Counted from the stretch's first letter, positions 1-13,009 are shown. The stretch is DNA of 64,000 nucleotides from Bugulina stolonifera (GCA_935421135.1 OW285196.1:1240001-1304000); one strand, 5' to 3'. Made by a program: numbers and translations. The notes: generated by a model not told the origin, from the letters alone.

Positions 1-1060
1 AATAACACAATGAAGTGATACATTAATAAATAGATAAGGTAAATAGTGTAGCAAATGTTACCATGATGACCCCATTAATATATTCTATATTGTATCACAT
101 TCCTGGATTCAGATAATATTTGGAGTTGTCATTACAATATGAACATTACAATGACATATGAATGCATATGGTCGTACTTCTATACTATGTATTACAGTAA
201 ATAGAATATAATATTATTACAGTGAGTATCCTCCTATTGGTGATAGCTAGGTAACTACACAGTCAGTAAACTACTATATAGTTATAATGAACAAACACTA
301 CAGTATATATTAGTATATAGTACTAACCCTGTAGCTATACAGGTAGATGGTTTACTGCTGGTACCCCAGTAACTATCACAGTAACTATCTGTATAACATT
401 AGTGGACTGTATTATAGTTAGAGTAATAAAATACTGATAAGGGAGTAGAATGGTTTACTCTGATAAGAAACTCTACTAAACTGATATGAGCTAAGGCTAC
501 TTGATAATGGTCATTCTATACTACTTTGTAACGGCCTGTATAGACACAGAGGGCTTAACACACCGCGCAATATATACACACCTGGTAATATATACACACC
601 TGGTAATATATACACACCAGGTAATATATACACAGCTGGTAATACATTGTATATATACACCAAGTAATACGTGCACCAGGTAATACACACACCAGGTAAT
701 ATATACACACCTGGTTAGATAATAATTATATATACAAGGTAATATATAAGCACCAGGTAATTCCATGGAACTAAGGCTAAAGGAATCTTATTGCTACATA
801 CCCTGTTAGGATTAACAGTCCAGCACAGGAAACAGTGGACCTGGTCAGTTGGTGTAATCGAAGAAGTTGCTAGCTAAGCATCGTGGGATGTGCCATATTG
901 AATAGAGTTATCTAGGAAGTGTTCGTTCGGCCTCACACACTGGAATACAAACACACCCCATATGAATGACATTAGTGAAAGCAGGATATAGGACACGCCC
1001 ACTTATCAAATAAACCATCAAGTAACTCAATAATAGTAGAAAGCTGTCTATAAAATAACA
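1..1060. other. Non-coding flank with a short minisatellite
   Basis: No gene recognised. The stretch is AT-rich and all reading frames are short or come from repeats. The only structure is the 18-bp tandem repeat at 569-714, listed separately. Confidence 0.5.
569..714. repeat. 18-bp minisatellite (AATATATACACACCTGGT)
   Basis: About eight units of AATATATACACACCTGGT and variants, in which the CCTGGT end alternates with CCAGGT and GCTGGT. Tyr/Leu-rich reading frames on both strands here are translations of the repeat. Confidence 0.85.
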
Positions 1061-1068
1061 GATGAAAC

Positions 1069-1207
1069 TAGTGCTCAGCGGTTTTTCGGTTTCACTAAGA
1101 TTCTTTTAGTTCGTTTGTCGGTGTGATAACTACATTGGTATTATTTGCTTTGTTTGAGAAAAAACAGAAGACTGAATTCAAGTGCAAATCAAAACCGCCC
1201 AGCACTA
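1069..1207. mobile_element. Small hAT-like MITE (about 139 bp)
   Basis: The ends are inverted repeats: TAGTGCTCAGCGGTTTT on the left and AAAACCGCCCAGCACTA on the right, close to the CAGTGNTGGGC type of hAT terminus. The 8-bp flanks GATGAAAC and GATAATAC agree at six of eight positions, as expected of an aged target duplication. The right-hand 40 bp recur nearly unchanged at 43308-43347. Confidence 0.55.
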
Positions 1208-1263
1208 GATAATACCATGAGCTGATAGCTGTTACAATAAGTTATTAGTATTACATACATATT

Positions 1264-2240
1264 GAGGAATATTTGGAATGTCTAGAGTGCTATTACACAG
1301 CTGCAGGTACAGAGGATTACAGAAAGGTATTTGTTTTATTAATGGGACTCACAGTTGGTCAATATGAAACACTACAGAGTTTAGAGTCACCTGTGTTACC
1401 TAGCATTATGTACCTGGTTAATCTTAAAACTCAATTCACAAACCACTTTGGAACTCCAAAGGATAAAAAGATACAAAAGATTCAATTTCGTTCAGTTGTT
1501 ATAAATAGAGAAGAATCAATAGCGGAATTTCAGGCGTGAAGTGCCATCATGAACTGCCCAGCACAAGGAAGAACATGCAGAGATGGAGTGTGGAACACAT
1601 CGCCGCCTGTGCTTACCTTGCCTCGAGAAATGGAATTGTCAAGAGGCAACATTGCACAGAGAAAAGAATGCTTGCCTGCTCTGCAGGTACCATACAAGAA
1701 ATGCTATTCTAGTACAACTTCTCTCCCAAGAGTGATGTGGCCGTTTTTGCTGATGGTAGCTATAAATACAGCAGTGAGTGTGTGCTTGAGGTGACAGGCA
1801 ATTCCAAGAAAAAACTGGTCTAAATCTTTATAAACCATGAGATCTCGTGTATATTAAACCACCGAATGCTAGATGTGCAACTCCTTGGAAAGTTGGGAAG
1901 GTGACATCACTGGTCACAAATACAAGTGTGGAAGTAGACTGTGTCAATCGTCACATCAGCGATTTAAGACTCAGTCACCCATTTGATGATGTTGTATCTG
2001 AGCAAGGAGTTGAGGTGTACTCAGTGGACACTGTTTATGCAGATGAAACAGGTGATTATTACATGCAGATGGCGATGCTGGTGATGATGCGGTGATAGTG
2101 AACAATGAGCCTAGTGAGATAGCTGATTATACAAAAATACGACAACCAGCTAGAACACACAAACCCCCGGCATGACTTGCAGATTTCTATGTGTTTGACT
2201 AATGATGTGTTAGAAATCAAGGGGAGGTGTAGTCTACAGA
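1264..2240 (+). mobile_element. Decayed Ty3-like retrotransposon (gag start joined to integrase end)
   Basis: Codons 1273-1539 read like a Ty3-type capsid region, with a pattern of Phe/Tyr, GL, YxxL, LKTQFxxHFGTP and ESIAEF. A broken frame near 1600-1700 carries Cys/His residues where a zinc knuckle would lie. Codons 1841-1980 match the end of a Ty3 integrase: DLVYIKPPNARC, then TPWKVGKVT, VEVD and RHISDLR. Protease, reverse transcriptase, RNase H and the integrase core are missing, so there is a large internal deletion. A purine-rich tract AAGGGGAGG followed by TGTAG at 2228 may be the polypurine tract and 3' LTR start. It is a dead relic. The gag assignment is less sure than the integrase tail. 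Confidence 0.6.
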
Positions 2241-2541
2241 ACAGTGAACTGTATACAGTGTAGTGAGTGTTATGTCCTTGTGTTATGTGATTAGCTAACA
2301 GACATTCATGTAAGAGTTATCGCAGTGAACTAGTGTGAAACACCCAAAAATCAAAGGAAATTAAAGCTATCTAGCCAATTTATGTTAGACTATCATTTCA
2401 TAAGATAATGATTATTATGATAATGATTACGATAAAGATTACCATTATGATCATCATCGATTATGATCAGAGATGCCAGACTCGAGTTAATTCACGCAAC
2501 ATTTCATGGCCTATTAGCAGGACTTGCAACTTGAATGTATA

Positions 2542-4401
2542 GCCAAGGAGCAAGAGAGGAAGGAGGCTCGTCTATGAAAACCTGTATATATGTTACAATG
2601 GACATCCGGTGTTCGATGATGAATATTTTTAAAAAAGTAAAATTCACACATCAACTAAAATTAAAATATAAACAATGTCAACAATGGGTAACACTTTAAT
2701 GAACAGGCTGACTATATACACACTACATATCTCAATGGGATACGATAGATATCGGCAAGAAAGTTCGCCAGATTTGAAGAAAATTGCGTGTCTCAACATA
2801 AAATGACACTTTGCACATACCAACATGCTCAGCAAAATAAGCAAAAATAATACTAAAAGATTTAAACCTGCTGCAATTGGTGAAGTTTAAATCCAAATTT
2901 AAACTTTTGCTCCTTCATAACAAAAAATGTAGAAACACTGAAATCGCGGTTAAAATGAGCTAATCTGTGCAACACGTTTCTCTAATATCAGGACTCCATA
3001 TACTTAACTTGATTTATGGTGTATAGTTCAGATACCATTTTAGTTGGTAGGCTAGTTTGTGGGCCCTACAACAAGCCCACACAAAATAAAAATAGTGCTC
3101 AAACTATAGGCTACGTCAATAAACAATAATGTTTATCTCTCCATAGAAATGATTTTTATTGGATGCTATAATTGTGACATATATCAAGCGCCAGAGCCAT
3201 GCACACGTGCATTGCTTTTATGCATGTTTAGCATGGGTGACAAAAGAAGCAAAAGAAGACCTTTGCATCCCATTGCTGTATATCATTAACACCATGCTAG
3301 ACAGTGGAAACTTTCCAGACTACTGGAAGAAGGCTGAAGTCTGCCCTCTACCTAAAACAACCAAGCCATCGCAATACAAGGACTACCGCCCAATTTCACT
3401 GCTTTTCCACCTTGGCAAACTAGCAGAGCAAGTTATTATAGACAAGATGAGAAGCACACTAGGTAAAATAATAAAAAAAGACCAATATGCCTATCAGTCT
3501 AAAATAGGCACTGTAGACGGTCTGTTGATGACATTACAACAGAGCTGGATGAGTGTCAAGTATGTGCAGCTTGCATCACTTGACTTCTCCAAAGCGTTTG
3601 ACCGCCTGCAGCCATCCATCGTCATCAGAAAAATGAAACAGAGCGGTTTCAACCTAAAGATCTTCAACTTGGTGTCATACTTTCTGCAGAAAAGATCTCA
3701 ATGCTGCCTCTTCGAACTATATCCCAATAGAAGATGGTGCATCCCAAGGAACAAAGCTTGGCCCCCTCTTACGGCTGATATACATGAATATTAACGACTT
3801 ACAGATAGACGGCTATAGATCAGTTAAATACGCAGATGACTCTTCTCTCTACGTCACCATCCCAAAGAATAGCAGCAATAGCATCGCACCTGCTATACAA
3901 CAAACACAACTATGGTCAACGGAGAACAACATGCTCTTGAACACAGACAAAACGGCTATTATAAACTTCTCGCTCAATTATCGCAAACCGAATGATGATC
4001 CTGTGATTATTGATCAAAATTCCACAACTCCATCTAAATTGGTGAAATTTTTAGGCATTTTAGTGGATAATCATCTTACTTTTATAGATCATGTAGAACC
4101 TTTAGTGAAAAAATGCAACTCAAAACTCTTTTTAATTTTTTATTCACCACATGTCTGCTCTTAACACATTATAATGCATTATTTTACTCTGTTTATGTAT
4201 TGTAACAATCCAATTTTATCTAGCTGATACACAGATGCAATAATAATAATAATTCAATAATAATGAGGAAGCGCGTCACGATTCAACGAAGTTGTCTACT
4301 CGCTTAATGCCAGTGACTCATGTGCTCATATTTTAAAACCGAGGAGCACATCGAACACAAAATTCTCGTAGACGAGCCTCCTTCCCTCTCTTACTCCTTG
4401 G
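2542..4401. mobile_element. Nested TIR element with TATA (or TA) target duplication
   Basis: The two ends are near-perfect inverted repeats of about 33 bp, reading inward CCAAGGAG(C/T)AAGAGAGG and then GGAGGCTCGTCTA. TATA lies directly outside both ends (2538-2541 and 4402-4405). The empty site is present in the copy at 39938-40514, which fixes the insertion exactly. The duplication could be TATA or only TA, so the superfamily is open. Its cargo is a LINE reverse transcriptase fragment, not a transposase. Confidence 0.75.
3159..4264 (+). mobile_element. LINE reverse transcriptase fragment inside the TIR element
   Basis: Two overlapping frames, 3159-3794 and 3784-4164, read as one non-LTR reverse transcriptase broken by a frameshift near 3720-3790. 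Motifs in order are PLPKTTKPSQYKDYRPISLL (motif 1), LASLDFSKAFDRL (catalytic Asp), a GTKLGPLLF-type motif in the shifted frame, VKYADDSSLYV (YADD box) and KTAIINF. A tail rich in AAT triplets at 4233-4263 resembles a LINE 3' end. No endonuclease is visible, so it is 5'-truncated and inactive. Confidence 0.85.
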
Positions 4402-5026
4402 TATAACTATCAAAAGCTTGTAACTTGAATTGTGATTTAATGATGGCTATGATCAAAGACTTAACTCAGAGATCATGATTATGTTGAAATGTTCAACAAA
4501 ACTGGGCAGCTGTAAATTGCAATGAATAGACAAAACTATAATTATAACCACAATTATAACACATTTCAGACTAAAACAGTGACATTTTGCTTGAAATTTG
4601 AACATCTGGCACCATTTGCTAACAATATCACCAATACCTAAATAAATAATACCCCAAAAACTCTGTAAAAAAAACTTGAGTTATACAAAAAAAGAATTGT
4701 AGTTGTAACTTGCTTGTAGCTGACTTGGAAAACTTCTTAAAAAATTTTAATATTTAACTTGTTTTTATTGGTCACTCAAAAGAATTGACTTGTAACTAAC
4801 TACTTGAACACTGAACAGTCACAACTCAGAGTTGGCCATGGCAACTTGAGTCTCTAAAATAAAACTTGCAGCAAACATCTCTGATTATCATTATGAGTAG
4901 CAATAATCCTAATCTTAAATCTGTGTCGTATAAATAGAGGATTTTTTTAAATCCTAATTGCAAAAATGTCTGGGACCAATCCGTGGTTGACATTTTCTTT
5001 TTGAAATTACCACGTGAGTAAAAGAG

Positions 5027-5674
5027 AACATAAAATGGGATGAAAACTCTCTCCGTTGGGAGGTATATTTACACATCAATTTTGACTTTCACGCACAACT
5101 CGACACTGACATTGAAACTAAATACCTGGGTGTGATCATCCAATCTAATCTAAAGTTCACCTCTCATATTAGTTCACAAATCACCAAAGCTAGACGACAA
5201 CTGGGTATGGTTAGGGGAGCACTCCACGGATCAACCAAAGATGCTAAGCTACTTGCATATACTAGTCTCTGTCGGCCACACATGGAATATGCATCTGCCG
5301 TCTGGGATCCCGTCCATGATTACCAAATTACCAACATTGAAATGGTACAAAACAGTGCTGTGCGTTACATCTGTAATTCAAAAGGTAGAGTTAGCATATC
5401 TGCTGTCCTCAAGGAACTTAATCTTGATACGCTTAGCAACCGTCGCAGGAAGAACCGACACAACCTCCTCTTACGCATTTTGGCGAATGAAGAACACCAC
5501 GAAGCTCTTGCTAACACTTATGATGAGCTGATGAACAATCGTCCTACTAACACAACTGTCACTAGAGCTACTACAAGAGGTGACCCACCCACTATCTACG
5601 CAAAAACTTCTGCTTACCATGGTAGCTTTCTGCCCAGGACTATACGTGAGCTTAAGTCACATTTATTACAATAA
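5027..5674 (+). mobile_element. 5'-truncated LINE, C-terminal end of reverse transcriptase ORF
   Basis: The open frame from about 5030 to the stop at 5672-5674 carries the usual LINE C-terminal sequence: KYLGV, then LCRPHMEYASAVWDP, then a stretch ending VQNSAVRYI. It is a different copy from the reverse transcriptase at 3159-4164, because the fingers and palm are absent. The host-repeat sequence that ends at 4883 lies about 150 bp upstream. Confidence 0.85.
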
Positions 5675-7370
5675 ACATAGCAACAAATCTATATTATATT
5701 AGTGCAACATGTTAGCATAACATAAATATATGACCATAGTAATCTTGACAAAAACCAAAATCAGATGAGGCGTACCCCTTGCAACAAGCTCTAGTACGTT
5801 CTAAAGAAGAAGACGTAAGACTCGTTAACAGACTTTCTAGGTCAACTTTTCACACAGCGTGTCAAGTACATCACATTGTATCAGCTTCCTTTCTAACTCC
5901 ACGGAATGTAGATGCTTTTATGAAAACTGTTATGATTATATTCGTGGATCATTGCTCATAGTTTACGGCGGAGTGAATGTCTGAGTTTTTTCAGCTTAAG
6001 AAAGTAGACTGTGTCACATTGGTAGGTAGAATACTGGGCCTAAACAAAACATCAATTAGACGAATAGAATGGAAAAAATAATCGGATTTCAGTTCAATAG
6101 AACTTTTACTATAAATAATAATAATAACTATAGTAATAGTATAGTTAATAGTATAGCCTACAAGTCATAATACTATTAATTATTAAGATCAACGTCATGT
6201 TGATATTCACTCGGATATTGAGTTGAATTTGTTACATTTATTGGGGTTTTCTAAAAGTTTACAGATAACGTCTGTTAAAAGTAACTTCAATAAAACTTGT
6301 TAGTCACACATATAAATATATATTATAATACAACTGAACTTATAGGCGAGAACAAATAAATTATTGAAGAAGATATCTATATTAGCATAAGCATTGAGTA
6401 TTTGTTCTGGTAAATTGTAGCTGGATAACTCTGAGTGTTACTGTAAGAACAAACTTCAAAGCAAAATTAATTATTAGGCTAAAGTTTTACTGGTAGAGTG
6501 TAAATTTTACTACTAATTTTTATTTTATTTATGTTCATTGTTCAATTCATAACGTCTTCTTAACGAAAACATGAAGAGTTCAATATAGGCCTACTTCAGA
6601 ATAATGGAGTGTAAAATAACCTTATTGAAGTCTTCGTGATCATTTTGATAGTCTATACTTTGAGTTAAGAGTTAAGAGTCATATTTTTATTGACTGTAAA
6701 ATGTTGTGTGAATTAACCCAAGTGAGAACCCGAGTGAGAGTCATCAAACCCTAATGTGGTATTTTTGATTAAATTTAATACACTTATAAATACCAGCTCT
6801 CATCGTTGGTTTAGATTAACTGTACACAACACAATGGAGGTAAGGGAACATAGATAAATTACTGCGATTGTCATTTACCCGGTAGGTGTATCTGGGGGCT
6901 TTGTATCATCAGTATTGTGTTCAATTATATTTTATCCATTTGTAATTTAAATATACCTTGGTAATTAATTTAATTTCATTAAGTTAAAACTTTAGAAATT
7001 AAATTCGATGAAGCTTTGTGTAAGCTTCACATTATAAATACTTGACTAGTCGATTAGTTGATGTTGTCAAAGTTTCTTTACACTGACACTGTGAGGCATA
7101 ACTATGATTAGCCTAGTCATAGGCCTAATTGACTGTGGGTTACTTGCTTGCACTACGAAGAAACATCTGAAAGATGTTGGCAGGGCAGACCATTGGGAAT
7201 GAGTAAACATTGCAGGAGTAGCTTAAATATGGGACCAGAATACAGTAAGGCAGCAACAGCAAGAAGTCAAAAATTAAGCATATAAATCACTATGAGTGAT
7301 TTACTTTATGGCGAAGAGTTATATTGACATTGTTTAGGACATAACTCACCGGCTTATACTTCCCAGCAAC
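5675..7370. other. No gene recognised
   Basis: AT-rich sequence. A 60-codon frame at 5779-5961 has no recognisable motif and no flanking splice sites that I could match to another exon. Confidence 0.4.
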
Positions 7371-7384
7371 TTGCACTGCCTGAT

Positions 7385-7530
7385 GACTTCATCTGAGGCA
7401 CAGGAGCAATTGTGGATGGATGCTCTTTCTAGCACCACCGTGACCGGAATTCGAGCCTGTAACCTTCAGCATGAAAGTCTCGTCGCACTGAAAACCCTTC
7501 ATCTATTGATGACTGTACTGATCGATGAGA
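7385..7530 (-). mobile_element. tRNA-derived SINE, copy 1
   Basis: On the minus strand a box-B-like GGCTCGAATTCC is followed by GGTGGTGCTAGAAAGAGCATC and then a segment resembling TTGCTCCTGTGCC. The plus-strand sequence at 41042-41160 has the same order of parts, so the two define one SINE family with a tRNA head and a shared core. Confidence 0.6.
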
Positions 7531-8518
7531 ACACTCGCCCAACAGTGCACATCATCACACAAGTGTTTTGTCAACAACAATTTTAGGTTTTAAAATTGGT
7601 CTGTATATCGAGTACATGTGAATCTGCCGTTGACAGGTAATACCCACACTGTAAAGCAATTTTTTTTAAAACTTCTTGGAATAGCTAATAGAAGATAGCC
7701 AATTCATCCAATTGAACGCTCCATAACAATACACAAAAACACTAAATGCAGTTGAATGTAAATCGTTCCGAGGGGCATTATGTTTCTCAATAAGAGAAAA
7801 CATTTTGTATTTGTATGGCAGTTAATATCTGAGATATGCAACCTAAAATATGACCAATGACGAAATGACCAATAAATCAAGCCAAAACTTTTAACACATG
7901 ATGTGCCCATCTTTGCACCTAATGAAATCATAGTTCAAGTTACAAGCTTTTTATAGAATGTTGAACTTTCGTTTACTTTGCAAAAATTAAACAATCAGTT
8001 ATAATTGAAATCTCAGTGCTTCTACTTTACTGCAAGTAATAGCAAAAAATTATATTGTAATTGTAATACTTGCAACAAATGTAAACTTCTGGTGTGGGCC
8101 CATCTAACTATGCTGGTGTTTGCTGGCATTACGCTGGGTGCGTTATAGTATACAGCTTATTTACGAGCTATCCTCGGTTTTTATTAGAGTCTATAAATTA
8201 TGCTCTGTATCTTTTACTTCACATGGTTAGAATGGCTCAACAGAAGGAAATTTGCTAAGTGTAATAAAATAGCCAAATTCGAAATATCGAACAATTCCTC
8301 AACAAAAATTTTGACTGATTCTATTATTTGTCATGTGAATATTAGTCAACTATTTTGAAATGTATTAAATGAAAACTGGGATTGTATAGTTGTTGTTTTA
8401 TGTACAATGTACATATTAGGGCCTATATAATCATTGTGTTTATTTGTAAAATTCATAAATTTTAGGTGTTCATTTGGATATAGGCCTACTGGTCAAGTGG
8501 TATCTCAACTCTCAAAGA
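7531..8518. other. No gene recognised upstream of the KDZ-like gene
   Basis: AT-rich. It may hold the promoter of the gene starting at 8519, but I see no convincing TATA or initiator arrangement. Confidence 0.35.
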
Positions 8519-9679
8519 ATGAGTTCAGATTTTAATGAGCAGGTAGGATTTGTGAAAAATTAAATTAGTAGTTCTATTGGAAGAATGCACGTGTATTATC
8601 GTGGATTATGGTTGAAATAGACTACCGAATATACTCGCATTGGCGCAAAGCTTGGCCAGCATGCCGGCATTTTTCCTACTGGACATAGCACATGTACGAT
8701 ATTTAGTTCACGAAAGCGATCTCTAGTCTGAGTGTGTGCGCCAAGGCTGGCAATTATTTTTGTATACGATTCAATGTACAGCTTCTACATATACATCGCA
8801 TTATAACAGCTACTCATCTTTTTGCAGAAAAAAGTGTGGAATCAAGTTGGTGAATAATAGCCTGAGACTCGCTAGCCTGTTTCCACTTTTAGCGTCATAT
8901 TTTTTACAGGTAAAAAGGCTTTGTCGGAAAAGGAAAGCATGGCTTGTTACAAATACTGATAGTACAGTCAATGTCAGATCAAGTAAAAAAGTTCCTTCCT
9001 ACTACTGCAGTAAGTTTTAAATTATATATTTTTAAATGATAACTCACAGTATCTCTATGTTAAAATGATGTACATGCAATGCAATGCTATTAGTCATATT
9101 GAAATAATTTACAGAGAAATTGAGACTATTGGAGCTCTGACACGTAAATATATAAACGTTGGCAATATCTTTATGAAGAAACATTGTAAATTTTGTCTCC
9201 AGTTCAAAATTACTGTCTCATTTTACCTCTACTGTACATATTACTAAATTTGTAGGTAAATCTAAACAGGTTGAAACAAGGCTTGCTGCTACTGATAGGA
9301 ATTTCTGTGAACCCAGTGCTTCGGAAATGAACCCATTTGCCACTTGCAGCTCACATGAACCAGGACTTCTAGACACTATGTAAGTTCTACAATGTTTTGG
9401 TAAGCCCATAAGAGGTATGGCTGGGATTTTGTCAATGTATTGCAGTTTTATAAACTTTGAATGAGATTATTAATGTATAACACTTTGTGCTTATATTCTA
9501 GCATCGATGATGATGAAGATACTAAAGTGCTGGCTACTAAATTGGTAAGGTTGTAGGCCTTACACTTGCAAATGTATGCAGTAGCAAGTTTCATCATTAC
9601 AGGTACTAGATGTAGGTTAGTACATGTGTGTGCATCATAAGTAAGATGGTAGTTGTTGAGTCAACAAGAAAGGTACTAA

Positions 9680-10430
9680 TCTCCTCTTAGGTCTTTCCCT
9701 TTTTCTTGCTCTAGGTAGTGTGATGCCCATTACTATCCTCCCCATATAATTACCATCTCTTCTTACCACATGTCCATACCATATCAACCTGCTTTGCTTC
9801 CCAATCTTAGTACACTTGCTGTGCCCCTGTTGTACTCATTCCTACTTTTATCAAGTCTTACAATGTAAGCATTCATTATTCAACCATATCTAACTCAGTC
9901 TCCTGCCTCTTGGTCAGATCTACAGTCTCCATTCCATGTAGTATTGCTAGTCAAACTGCTGTATTGTATATTCTTTCCTTTAGCTTGGCTGACAGCGTAA
10001 TATGTCTGATACTTTCTTCCATCCACACCATCCAGCTTGTATTCTCTTCTTTACTTTTCCTCCACACTCCCCATTCTCCTGTAATGTAGATCCATGGTAT
10101 TTAAATTCTTTTCTCAACTCGCTCCCCTGCATTCTTATTGTGCCTCCACCTGTATTTTCATTCTAGCACAAATACATGTACTCCGTTCTGGCTCTATTTA
10201 CTCTCATTCCCCTCTTCTCCGGTGAGAACCTCCAACTCTCTAGACTGACCTTAGCTTGCTCTTCACCCTGTTTGCAAATAACAATGTGATCTGCAAACAT
10301 CATGTCCCAAGGGGCTCCTCTCTCACCTCATTAATTAGCCTGTCTATCTGGTCCTACTGAGTTTCTCATCTTTGCTTTCTTCCATAGTTTTCACACCTCT
10401 TCTTTTCTAATTTCCTCCACTATTTCATAA
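9680..10430 (-). mobile_element. Antisense RTE-like LINE fragment inside an intron
   Basis: Read on the minus strand, broken frames give the usual reverse-transcriptase order: MMFADHIVIC (FADD-type box with the second Asp changed), LESWRFSPEKRGMRVNRART, a KYHGSTLQENG-like segment, KKRIQAGW and LHGMETVDLTKRQETEL. It lies between exons 9502-9544 and 10535-10593 of the KDZ-like gene, in opposite orientation. It is the same family as the sense fragment at 61245-62125. Confidence 0.75.
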
Positions 10431-12938
10431 TATGTCATCTTGGCTTTCTCTGTTCTTTCATTTAACGAACATCATGTATACTTTGTCGATGTAGCTTATT
10501 GATACAGTTCTGTTATTTTTAGTGTGCTGGTTAGATAGGAGCATTAACAATCAAGACAGCCATTTCTATGAGAAGTGGAACTCGAATGAGCAGGTACTTA
10601 CACATATTACTATCTGTGATAAACATTAGTCTTGTTCAAGTTTAAATTACATCTGCAAAGCTATTATACTAATGGAAGAATACTAGGTTAGCTATTTAAA
10701 GTTTTTACATAATATATGAGTCAAGTAAAGTTTTCCATAGTGCTCTGCTCTGTATTTGCATGAACTTGGATAAGATTTATAATGTATTTTTGTCTTACAT
10801 TTAGATATTTGGAGTGAGCAAAGCATGTCTGTGCATTTTTCTGGATAATCAGTTCAGCACTGTGAATCTCAGAGGATGCAGTTGCCGTGGTCATCTTGAA
10901 AGCAAATGTCCGATCATCTCAGCCGTTGAAAAGAGGTTCACCAGAAGAAGACCGTCCAGATGATGTACAGCTCTTTAAGAATTCTCTCGAAGAATACTAA
11001 CCTAGCTATAGAAAAACCATGCAGCAGGTCGCTCATTTATTCAAGAGAATAGATTTTTCGAAACCAGCGTGAGTATTATGGTACTTATATTGAAGTCATT
11101 TTATGATCTTTTCTGTTTGGTGGTGAAGTGCATGTCGACAGTTTCTAACCTGTTGTAACACATGTTATACTTCTGACATAGTCTTGCTGTTGTATTTGTT
11201 GTTGTTACATTGCATCCTTGACACATAGGCCTCTCAGGATCAGTAAGTTGACCAACGTGCTCTTCTGAGTTTTAAATGATCTGCTGGCAACGAATTAGAT
11301 CCTCAGCTCAAAGTGTTTAAGTCATTGGATCAGTTATCATGTTGGCTACTTATCAACGGCCTTTCCTGTCAAGTTGAGTGTTTAGATCCATTGAGCAGAT
11401 TAATTATCCAAAAGTGTTATGCTTTGTTACATCTGTGTCGTTGACTGTTGCTTGGTCCTGTGATAGTTCTGCTTATTGCCATAATGCTAAGTTGTACTGA
11501 AATTCTCTATACCAACAACATTGTTTTGTAACTTTTATAGAGCTGATAGTAAACCATCTATGGAAGCTGAAGTGGTTGCTGACACTTGCAAGAAATGTGG
11601 GAAAAATTTATTCTCCAGTCATTTCTTAGAACACCCATGTTATTCTTTCACTAGGAATCTTATCATAGTTGGTAATAATTTTTTCACATGATGCAATATA
11701 TTTTAGAAACTTTAAGAATGAATAAGGTTGAAGTTGTAATTTTAATATGTTTGCCAGCACTTGCAGTTTGTAAGCGTAAAAACTCGGCTACCCGAGGGCT
11801 GATTGGTCTTTTTAGCCAACACGTTTATCTTTTCAGCCTTCACGGTCACGGAGCATCGTTATAGATTGTTAATATTAAATAAAACATTGTTGTTGTAGTG
11901 CCATTCTTCGATGTCTAGCTTGTAATATGGTAAAGATGTTGGCATCATCAACATGGGTGATTATTCTGTGGCCCATGACTTACTGCGGGATTATCTGAAG
12001 CTCTTTGTTGGTGATGGGTGGTGATGGGTTTGGTTAGCAAGTTGATCCAAATCACTTAACTACTATGGAGTTGTTTGCATTTCTTTAGAGTAACTAGACA
12101 TGGTAGCGCAGCTGACGGAATTGATGAGCCTTTGACATAGTCTTTTCCTAATCACTTGGAGTTTTATGTTACTGGCAGCCTATCCTAGCCGCTAATTGTT
12201 ATATTTAAGCATAAGCAGCATTAATTAGGTAAATGAATGTGAAGGCATTAACTTGAATTTGCATAAAAGGGCTATTATGTAATATAAACTTCCCCTCCTA
12301 GAGAAAAATGCTAATGACTTATTGCTTGGTATTGATTCTGGGTAGATCCCGAACCATCAACATTTACATTGTTGCTTTGAGCTGAATTGAATTAAAAGTT
12401 GGGTTCAGTTTTAGTAATTGTTCTACTTATTGCTGATTAGGCGAAGTGTATGTACGTACTAGTAACATTATTTCCATGTAGAATTAGTATTGCTGAACAT
12501 AAGCGCACATTTCTAATAATCATCTTAATTTCTATTGTAGTTTAACTAGCTGCATAGCTATTACCGTAAGTGGCGATGGACAGTTGCCGAAGATTTCAGA
12601 GATCTACTTTCCAAGTGTTCCTACCTGGGAGTGTTCCTACCTGCGATTCCACGTTACTTAGCTGTGTTTTATAAATCTTCTTCAGCTTCCTGCAGTAAAA
12701 TTCTTCTGTGAAACTTGTGGTGGTTAGCCATTTGGGGTAATTGCAGGTGGCATTAGTCTTGCGTTTCAAAAAGAGCAGTACTTAAAACTGGATGAGTTAG
12801 TTAATAATGTATCATTTGGTAAACCTCTACAAGGTTCTAGGTAAGAAGGTTTGCTAGAAATATTGATCCTGTAACTTATTGACTTAGTTTTACGGCCAAC
12901 TGCATAATTATGTTCTATCACGGTGTTTTGTTTACTTA

Positions 12939-13009
12939 GAGCTGGTAGCTCTGAAGTAGAGCATCAGATATTTCTCTGAAGGTTGTAGGTTCAAATCCTA
13001 CCTAGCTCA
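12939..13009 (+). tRNA. tRNA-like sequence (pseudogene or SINE head) in an intron
   Basis: A 7-bp acceptor stem can form between GAGCTGG and CTAGCTC. The D stem is GCTC/GAGC and the T arm is GTAGG-TTCAAAT-CCTAC (box B intact). The anticodon stem TCAGA/TCTGA leaves a 6-nt loop, one short of normal, so no anticodon can be assigned. At 71 nt it is probably a decayed tRNA or the head of a tRNA-derived repeat. It sits between exons 12747-12840 and 13239-13406. Confidence 0.5.

Larger units (their letters stand above)
2468..4883. mobile_element. hAT-like element family B, copy 1, interrupted by a nested insertion
   Basis: Left part 2468-2541 and right part 4402-4883 together align with the uninterrupted copy at 39938-40514. 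The outer ends are CAGAGATG and CATCTCTG, and the 8-bp flanks ATTATGAT and ATTATCAT differ at one base, which is a hAT-type target duplication. No transposase frame belongs to the family, so it is non-autonomous. The middle, 2542-4401, is a later insertion. Confidence 0.75.
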
